From SB15 sp964639245 (GTDB lineage Bacteria; Chloroflexota; Anaerolineae; Aggregatilineales; J027), in NCBI GenBank assembly GCA_964639245.1, contig CAZXCU010000001.1, positions 248,001-312,000 on the forward strand: DNA of 64,000 nucleotides, written 5' to 3'. The position numbers and the translations under genes were made by a program. Positions 59,201 through 64,000 of the stretch are shown piece by piece (within the stretch, counting starts at the first letter, position 1; each line of letters starts with the position of its first letter). The notes under the pieces are model-generated. The model saw only the letters and a program-made list of their open reading frames with translations, was not told where the DNA came from and searched no databases.

Positions 59201-59447
59201 TACGGAGGGAGTCGAAATTACGCGGTTGCAAAAGGGACAGGTCTTGGGTGAAATGGCAATTTTAGACCGTGACCCGCGTTCTGCTTCGGCTTCGGCGGTG
59301 GAAAATTCGGTGCTGCTGCGAATTACCCGCACCGAATTTTTTGAGCTGATGGCAAGCCGCATTGAAATCATGGAAGGCATTATTCAAATGCTCACCCTGC
59401 GTTTGCGGAATGCCATCACTCTGACTCAAACAAATATCCCGCGCTAA
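56202..59447 (+). CDS. Npt1/Npt2-like nucleotide transporter fused to HEAT repeats and cyclic-nucleotide-binding domain
   Basis: About 1081 residues. Residues ~15-425 form a polytopic transporter of the ADP/ATP translocase/MFS-like kind (GYYFLVLTISLLIRPARSAYF, GWADVINTMIFAQFWLLA, and DQVFRYTVNDTATEIAWVPIEPQRKIRVKPFV, a strong family motif). Residues ~430-930 are helical repeats of the HEAT kind (VNTLLDIARQG, EIRAAAAKGAL). The C-terminus (about 960-1070) is a cNMP-binding domain: GDTLFREGEPGDDMFVIAEGQIRIH, KGQVLGEMAILDRDPRSASASA. A TTG at 56181 is in frame, the ATG at 56202 is preferred. A regulated nucleotide carrier in a free-living bacterium is unusual; activity cannot be inferred. Confidence 0.88.
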   Translation: MTRLQKTLNIKPEEWRPVLILSGYYFLVLTISLLIRPARSAYFLPAFDNAQQVLPFIMLLIPFLGLGVIIMQGWLARFGRLIPIIIGTCGIFAVSLVLVEQALQRDFYNKTVIVIFYGWADVINTMIFAQFWLLAGLIFDTRQAKRLFSIIGVAGTIGSIIIGYASTSLVNEFGADALLLLIAVLLALCVGMVWLSRPYIKSSSQSKEKDAHNKLEGPMFNGYVRILSMILVITAMAASLIEYQYQIVIKSEIQGQENLANFFTTFAVVVGLISLVMRVFVINRVLSNIGILAGFLMLPFALLIGSGALLISPEVTFSVLGATPLLAAMLLTKGADQVFRYTVNDTATEIAWVPIEPQRKIRVKPFVNGVVTAFFKGLVAVMLIVIATANWGVQAASAIVLGLVIIWIPATFMLRKGYVEQLLNSIQKRNLKLEDLTLDVRDNTIVQNIRQLLQSPEERDQAFGLELIHDLDLKPWYPELRRMFEQGSIHIKQNILQLAANVPYVVSDSELMKLVYADSGLTDEAILIAARRKIPGLVPLLERYLDDEKPEIRAAAAKGALVLQAGPVEQARHTLEMMLRETDTKLNTLALNMLVDMPAEFPRELMKQYLHRNTTHVVKLSLAVAQQLQSSDNGLAIADIAYNLRRPRTAYLARQVLKNYSDQEVINVLLSLSADEQADRALQIGIISILRDYPDPRVIQFLVKTLEDSDIGIYSTAVNTLLDIARQGKLSAEIIAHLRSHMYRMAQFLYRRYQTQYFLRENADKTLMQDLIDEDIHRATPTLLKLTVMNDPHTPIETVIYNIENAANMGNVLEFLDNIFTKEERTIVTPLFENMPLEQRCILGYRFFENMPRKLDEELMAYIQSDDPWRSLVALDFAVRHERVSVLDNLNWKEMIRSRTRKDMLTRHLVTDGAVLRTLKTFPIQNFPTQTKLMTMYSTLEKTILLKHVELFQNIPARDISHLAQIAREVELKAGDTLFREGEPGDDMFVIAEGQIRIHTTEGVEITRLQKGQVLGEMAILDRDPRSASASAVENSVLLRITRTEFFELMASRIEIMEGIIQMLTLRLRNAITLTQTNIPR

Positions 59448-60174
59448 CCACCCGAATTTCCTCAACATCTAGGGTGGGCAAATAGGCAAATGTGGCGGTG
59501 AAGGGGGTGCTTTCGCCCGCAGGCAGCACCCCGTTGTTTTCAAGCACTGCCCCCGCCGCATAAATGATTTTCCCTTCAGCATCGTAGAGTGCCACCACCA
59601 CTACGGGTGTAACAATGTCTTGTGATTGGTTGTTGGTCAAAGTGCCGCTGACCATGAGGGGAATTTGCCGATTTTCGAGCGGGTCGAGGGTGGTGGGCAA
59701 ATCAAAAACGCCGGTTAGCGCTTGGGTAGCGGGGTTGAAGTTGCGGTCAACCTCTACCAGTGCCACAAAATCAGCATAACCGTCTGGCACGGTGAAGGGG
59801 ATGCCGATGGGCAGGCTGTACCCGGCGGGAATCTTGGCAAAGGGCGTGTTATAGGCCAAAGTCTGCAATTCCAACTGGCTTTCATCTAACAGGGTCAGGG
59901 TGATGGTGTAATTGTTGAGGTGGTAGCCATTGTTATTTTTGAGTTCTAAGGCAATCCACCCGTTCCCACCCTCACTGACAAAACTGTTGACCCCGACTAC
60001 TTCAAGATTATCTGTGCTGACGGTACGAATGCCGGGTTGAATCGGCAGCAGTTGTTGAGTTGGGCGGGCTTCTGCGGTGTTTTCAGGCGGTGATTCTTGG
60101 GAATTACTTTTTTTGTCGTCTCCACAAGCCACCAGCAAAAGCACAAGAAACAGCAGCAAAAATATCTTTTTCAT
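59416..60174 (-). CDS. Lipoprotein of unknown function
   Basis: 252 residues. Signal peptide with lipobox, LLFLVLLLVACGDDKK, with Cys17 as the lipidation site, then a Ser/Glu-rich linker and a beta-rich body with two FxLYD/immunoglobulin-like repeats (WIALELKNNNGYHLNNYTITLTLLDE and IPLMVSGTLTNNQSQDIVTPVVVVALYDAEGKIIYAAGA, in parts). It starts two bases after the stop of the DUF4062 gene, so is co-transcribed with it, and its 3' end overlaps the convergent transporter gene by 32 bases. Confidence 0.85.
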   Translation of the reverse strand: MKKIFLLLFLVLLLVACGDDKKSNSQESPPENTAEARPTQQLLPIQPGIRTVSTDNLEVVGVNSFVSEGGNGWIALELKNNNGYHLNNYTITLTLLDESQLELQTLAYNTPFAKIPAGYSLPIGIPFTVPDGYADFVALVEVDRNFNPATQALTGVFDLPTTLDPLENRQIPLMVSGTLTNNQSQDIVTPVVVVALYDAEGKIIYAAGAVLENNGVLPAGESTPFTATFAYLPTLDVEEIRVVSAGYLFESE

Positions 60175-60176
60175 GG

Positions 60177-63131
60177 CTACTGCTCCGGCACAGGATTGAT
60201 TTCAATGAATACCACTGGAATTTCTGCCGTGTCCTCGACAGGCAAATCGGGTTCAGGGACTTTCAAAATTTTCAACTGGTCTTTGGCGCGTTCCAACCCT
60301 GCCATGTAGGGAGTTCCGCCACACCATGCCAGACGATAGGCTCGGTCAGCCGCACTCACCGCCGTTTTGATATGATGGTCTTTTTCAGCTTTGCTCAAAA
60401 TGCCAATCGGAAATTCAAGCGCGTTGCGTTCGATGTGGGCCAGCACATTACACGCATCGGCATGGAGCAGGGGATATGCTCCTTCTTCGGCGGCTTCCCA
60501 GACATCCGCGAGCAATTCACGGGCAAGTTGCAAATCCATCTGATGTCGTCGCAGTTCCGCCAGCGCGATTAAGGACGCGAGTTCTTCCTCTACGAGTTTG
60601 ACACTGCGGGCATGAATCAGCGCATCATGTAAATATTTTTCGGCTTTGTCGAGGTCGCCCAAGCCCAAACAGGCCTGTCCCTGTAAGCGTTTGGAAAGAA
60701 TCAAACCCGCTTCTAAACCCCGTCGCCGTGAATAGAGCATGGCTTTGGTCGCCCATTCCCGTGCTGCTGCATAATCGCCAAACCAGATTGCTCGTAGCGC
60801 ATGATGATTGTAAGCGCGATTGGCGTTGGTTCTGTCTGCCAAATCGAGCGAACGGTCTAAGGCAACCCCACTGTCGGTATAATTTCCCTGTACTGCCAGT
60901 GCCAACCCCAGCACTTGCAAACTAATGGCTTCGAGCAGGCGGTTGTCGTCTTGGCGGTCAATCAGGAGTGCTTGACGGGCTGCCGCTTCAGCTTCGTGTA
61001 AATGTCCGGTCAGGCGCAGCGCATAACTTAAATCGCGCCAGCCGCCGCTTAAATCGACAGTGAAACTGGCCTGTTGTTTGAGTTCGTTGGAACGGCGGAA
61101 AAACGGCACAGCGCGGGAAGGCTGACCAACCATTTGATAGGCTTGTGCCAGCGAATTAAGCGTCCATGCTTGGTCGCTGAGATGACTGAGGCGGGGTAAA
61201 TTTTCTGCGCCATCGGGGAGAAAAAGTTCGAGCAGGGTCGCCAACTGTTGACCATCACTCAGACGGTAGCGCAGGGGACGGTAAAGCCGTTTTTGAAAAA
61301 TTTCGATGGCATCATCATAGCGTTCTAACCCGATGAGCGTATGAAACAATTCCAGCGCGGCATTTAAATCACTGTGATGTTGGATTTCACGCCAATTTTC
61401 AACGGCGGGCAACCCTTCAAAATGAGCGTGCAGTTTGGCATACACTTCTTTACGGGCTTTTTCATCCAGACTGCCCCAGACTACCCCGCGCACCACCGGA
61501 TGCAAGTCATAGCGATTGGCTTCTCTATCCCACCCCAACAAGCCTCTGTCCTCCAATTCGGAGAGGGCTTCATCCAGCGCATGTTCGCTGCCGAGCAATT
61601 TATTTTCCCCCACCAGCAAATCCGCCAGCGTGTCATAATTGGCGGGAAAACTAAATGCGGCAATCGTTCTTAAAACTTCACTTTCAATCTCATCCAAGCC
61701 GATGAGCGCAAATTGCAAAATGTGCGATTGGCGTAGCACCATCGGCAGTTGAAAGGGGTTGAAATTTTTGTTGGCACGTTTCCATTTATTAAAATCGCCG
61801 GGGGCGCGGCGGTAGCGGGCGACTTCCCCCGCCAGCGAACGAATCAGCAACGGGTAATTGTCAAACGAATTGAACAATTTTTTGAGTGCTTGTTTGGAAC
61901 CCGTCACACCGAAAGACCGCCACAAAGCCAGCGCATCTTCATCGGCTAAGCCCTGTAAATGCAGTGCAACTACTCCCGGACGTACATCACCGGTGGGCGT
62001 TTCCAAATCACTGGGGTGCAGGCGGGTGCTGATTAAAATGCGCGAAGCCCGTACCGTTGCCAGTTTGGTCAAAAAAGCGGCAGCACGCGGGTCGGCGGTT
62101 TTTCTCAGGCGTTTTTCAATCGATGCACCGGGCAGGGCAATTGTCTGGGTATCCAGTAAATTATCCATCGCACGGGTAGCGTTGGGTTGCACATATGCCA
62201 TCAGTAGCCGTTCTAATCCGTCCAAGACCAGCAAAAACGGCTGTTTATCGAGTACGCTCAGCAATTTTTCTTCGCGCTGGGCCATGTTCAAACGCTGAAC
62301 CGTTTTGTCCGGCACATCCATCACATACGCCAAAGCACGGGTAATGAAACTTTCGTAGCGGGAATCGCTCTCGTAAAAACTCCACCACATCCGCCCATCC
62401 AGCTTCATATAATTGGGTGCGATGTCATTAAACCACTTCCACGACAGGGCGCTTTTGCCCATCCCACCAATCGCTATCAAACTCAGCACACGGTTTTGAT
62501 ACTGTTCGCTGTGCGGGTTGCTCACCCAATCCGTCAGGAAATGCAATTCATTTTTGCGCCCCACCAATTCCTGTGCATCCAGCAGCGTATAGGGATGGGC
62601 GATATAGGGTTCAGGGGGGGAGGGAAACGTGCTGGTACTCAGCCGATGCAGGGCGGCTAAATCTGGCTGACGATGCAGGGACAGGCTGTTAATCACCTGC
62701 GCCCGAAAATGATCTGGCGTGGTAAAAAAATTAACCACATTTTCTTTTTTCAGCCGTTTGTGGAAGGCTTTTAAGCGCTTGAGATGTTCGGGGCTTTCGG
62801 CTGGGCCGGGGTCATAATCAAATTTATCATCCATCAGGAAAATGAGGCAGGGAATGTCACGTTCGCGGGCGCGGTTGTACTCCATTTCGGTAATCGAGAT
62901 ACTGTGACCATCAGGAATATACCCGTAGCGGCGGGCAAAAATCCCCAAGTAAATTTCGGCCTCGTCCACCATTCCCAACGAAACGGTAATCGCGTCCGAA
63001 GCAATCGCGGGCAAATGTTCCATCATAATCGGGAACATGCCCTGCCGTACACACGCATCCAAGGCTTGCTGGCGATAATCCGGCAAGTCGTGGGCGGTAC
63101 TGCTAATCATCACGTCAATACGTTCTGACAT
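60177..63131 (-). CDS. DUF4062-STAND NTPase-TPR protein
   Basis: 984 residues. N-terminal DUF4062 (about 1-100: VMISSTAHDLPDYRQQALDAC, YLGIFARRYGYIPDGHSISITEMEYNRA), a TIR/Rossmann-like fold seen in bacterial conflict and signalling proteins. STAND/NB-ARC ATPase (about 185-500) with GRKNELHFLTDWV, Walker A IGGMGKSALSWKWF and Walker B FLLVLDGLERLLM. A winged-helix segment (about 510-570) and then TPR-like repeats to ~930 (LNSLAQAYQMVGQPSRAVPFFRR, QGQACLGLGDLDKAEKYLHDAL). Layout resembles a NLR-type sensor: ligand-sensing repeats, oligomerising ATPase, and effector/adapter. Followed by a lipoprotein gene after two bases. Confidence 0.9.
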   Translation of the reverse strand: MSERIDVMISSTAHDLPDYRQQALDACVRQGMFPIMMEHLPAIASDAITVSLGMVDEAEIYLGIFARRYGYIPDGHSISITEMEYNRARERDIPCLIFLMDDKFDYDPGPAESPEHLKRLKAFHKRLKKENVVNFFTTPDHFRAQVINSLSLHRQPDLAALHRLSTSTFPSPPEPYIAHPYTLLDAQELVGRKNELHFLTDWVSNPHSEQYQNRVLSLIAIGGMGKSALSWKWFNDIAPNYMKLDGRMWWSFYESDSRYESFITRALAYVMDVPDKTVQRLNMAQREEKLLSVLDKQPFLLVLDGLERLLMAYVQPNATRAMDNLLDTQTIALPGASIEKRLRKTADPRAAAFLTKLATVRASRILISTRLHPSDLETPTGDVRPGVVALHLQGLADEDALALWRSFGVTGSKQALKKLFNSFDNYPLLIRSLAGEVARYRRAPGDFNKWKRANKNFNPFQLPMVLRQSHILQFALIGLDEIESEVLRTIAAFSFPANYDTLADLLVGENKLLGSEHALDEALSELEDRGLLGWDREANRYDLHPVVRGVVWGSLDEKARKEVYAKLHAHFEGLPAVENWREIQHHSDLNAALELFHTLIGLERYDDAIEIFQKRLYRPLRYRLSDGQQLATLLELFLPDGAENLPRLSHLSDQAWTLNSLAQAYQMVGQPSRAVPFFRRSNELKQQASFTVDLSGGWRDLSYALRLTGHLHEAEAAARQALLIDRQDDNRLLEAISLQVLGLALAVQGNYTDSGVALDRSLDLADRTNANRAYNHHALRAIWFGDYAAAREWATKAMLYSRRRGLEAGLILSKRLQGQACLGLGDLDKAEKYLHDALIHARSVKLVEEELASLIALAELRRHQMDLQLARELLADVWEAAEEGAYPLLHADACNVLAHIERNALEFPIGILSKAEKDHHIKTAVSAADRAYRLAWCGGTPYMAGLERAKDQLKILKVPEPDLPVEDTAEIPVVFIEINPVPEQ

Positions 63132-63201
63132 CCTGTTTCCCTGCTCAAAATAGCACCTGTCAGGATAGCATAAAATAGGAAGGTGGTGCTATCCATTCTC
63201 G

Positions 63202-63230
63202 TTGAGTTTTGGTGTAAAACGGGTTATCTT
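63202..63230 (+). promoter_or_regulatory. Putative promoter of the glycoside hydrolase gene
   Basis: TTGAGT (63202-63207), 17 bases, TATCTT (63225-63230), 25 bases before ATG 63255, with AAGGA at 63242-63246 as ribosome binding site. Confidence 0.55.
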
Positions 63231-63254
63231 AGGCCGAATGTAAGGATTTTTTTC

Positions 63255-64000
63255 ATGACAAATCTAATTTTGCTGCCCGTGCCGCGTCGCTTGGAAGTTC
63301 ATGCAGAACAGGGGAGTTTGCCTGACGACGCGCTGATTGTGATAGACAGCCCCGCGCTGCTGTTTGAAGCCCAAATTGCCCAACAAGCCCTTGCCAGTGT
63401 GGGGCTGCATTGGCAAATTGTGGCGGGGAATCTGTCCGGCGGGTTGCGTTTGACCCTCGATCCCACCATCAGCCACACAGAAGGGTATAAACTTCAGGTG
63501 GTGGAGGGTCAAATCACCCTTCAAGCGTCAGGGGCAGCCGGTATTTTTTATGGTGTGTGTACCCTGCGCCAGATTCTAAACCAATGCGGCAAAACCCTGC
63601 CTGCCCTGACTATCGAAGATTTTCCTGATTTTCCCGCACGCGGCATCATGCTCGATGTTAGCCGTGACCGCGTACCCACACTGGCAACGATTTATCATCT
63701 GGTGGATCGTTTCGCCAGTTGGAAGCTCAACCAGCTTCAATTGTATATGGAGCATACCTTTGCCTATCAGCAGCATCGGGAAGTCTGGGCGGAGGCTTCG
63801 CCCTTTACCGCGCAGGAAATCCTCGAATTGGATGCCTACTGCCGTCAGCGTCATATTGAACTTGTCCCCAACCAGAACAGCTTGGGGCATATGGAACGGT
63901 GGCTCAAATTTCCCCGTTATCATGACCTTGCCGAATCGCCGGAAGGATTTACCCTGCACGGGAGAGTCCGCCCCGCTTCCACATTGAATCCGGTTGACCC
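63255..64000 (+). CDS. Family 20-like glycoside hydrolase (beta-N-acetylhexosaminidase-like), truncated by window end
   Basis: About 248 N-terminal residues. An N-terminal zincin-like domain (LPVPRRLEVHAEQGSLPDD, GYKLQVVEGQITLQASGAAGIFYGVCTLRQIL) leads into the start of a catalytic barrel (IEDFPDFPARGIMLDVSRDRVP, LNQLQLYMEHTFAYQ, IELVPNQNSLGHMERWL), as in GH20. The catalytic D-E pair lies beyond base 64000. No signal peptide is visible, so it may be cytoplasmic. It is divergent from the DUF4062 gene. Confidence 0.8.
   Translation, partial: MTNLILLPVPRRLEVHAEQGSLPDDALIVIDSPALLFEAQIAQQALASVGLHWQIVAGNLSGGLRLTLDPTISHTEGYKLQVVEGQITLQASGAAGIFYGVCTLRQILNQCGKTLPALTIEDFPDFPARGIMLDVSRDRVPTLATIYHLVDRFASWKLNQLQLYMEHTFAYQQHREVWAEASPFTAQEILELDAYCRQRHIELVPNQNSLGHMERWLKFPRYHDLAESPEGFTLHGRVRPASTLNPVD

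Noticed and set aside
56202..59447. Treating the transporter, HEAT and cNMP parts as separate genes
   Set aside because: The frame is continuous with no stop, no internal ribosome binding site of note and a smooth domain order, so a single fused protein is the simplest reading.

Overview
The window looks like a chromosomal segment of a Chloroflexota bacterium, probably of the Anaerolineae sort. This is an inference from gene content: hrcA-grpE-dnaK order, a LysW-carrier lysine operon, several very large kinase/STAND/WD40 signalling proteins, Thr/Pro-rich linkers followed by SH3 and CARDB-like domains in exported proteins, and signal peptides of a simple Gram-positive-like cell. It has no rRNA, tRNA or CRISPR array that I can see. 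Both ends cut through genes: dnaK at the left, a family 20-like glycoside hydrolase at the right.

Layout. 1-3175: heat-shock operon hrcA-grpE-dnaK on the minus strand with a divergent thioredoxin. 3390-9378: hybrid histidine kinase with a degenerate receiver, a long U32 protein (RlhA-like), hemL, and a hemA/hemE deletion chimera that is a broken gene. 9704-15086: FHA protein followed by a giant kinase/nSTAND/WD40 protein. 15161-16774: exported protein with a long Asn-Gly repeat. 17189-21273: glycine betaine type ABC transporter split over two divergent transcripts. 21533-26479: a tiny membrane protein, a membrane glycosyltransferase, a small BON-like protein and an orphan periplasmic-binding/SH3/CARDB protein. 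26536-32365: an overlapping two-gene unit in which a tubulin-like/AAA protein precedes an AAA/Ser-Thr kinase protein. 32442-42646: surface polysaccharide genes (sugar oxidoreductase, acetyltransferase, aminotransferase, epimerase, two glycosyltransferase-like proteins, methyltransferase, asparagine-synthase-like amidotransferase). 42946-45402: orphan FtsX/MacB-like permease. 45577-52379: lysine operon lysW-lysX-lysY-lysZ-lysJ-homocitrate synthase-homoaconitase large subunit, preceded by a striking leader. 52430-54777: epimerase and exported PPC-domain protein. 54812-56121: TnpB-only IS605-type element. 56202-63131: nucleotide-transporter/HEAT/cNMP fusion, lipoprotein, and DUF4062-STAND-TPR protein.

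The strongest new signal is the 330-base leader ahead of lysW. It encodes two short peptides, each with a run of lysine codons (KKSKK and KKNKK), each followed by an intrinsic terminator and by an alternative pairing that would disrupt it. This is the logic of ribosome-mediated attenuation, present twice in tandem, for lysine. The second system worth attention is the tubulin-like/AAA plus AAA/kinase pair. The third is the hemA-hemE chimera, where the first ~50 codons of hemA (with a one-base shift) are joined to the last ~55 codons of hemE at a shared LFA motif, apparently deleting everything between.

Functions are read from motifs and remembered family features; no database search was possible.
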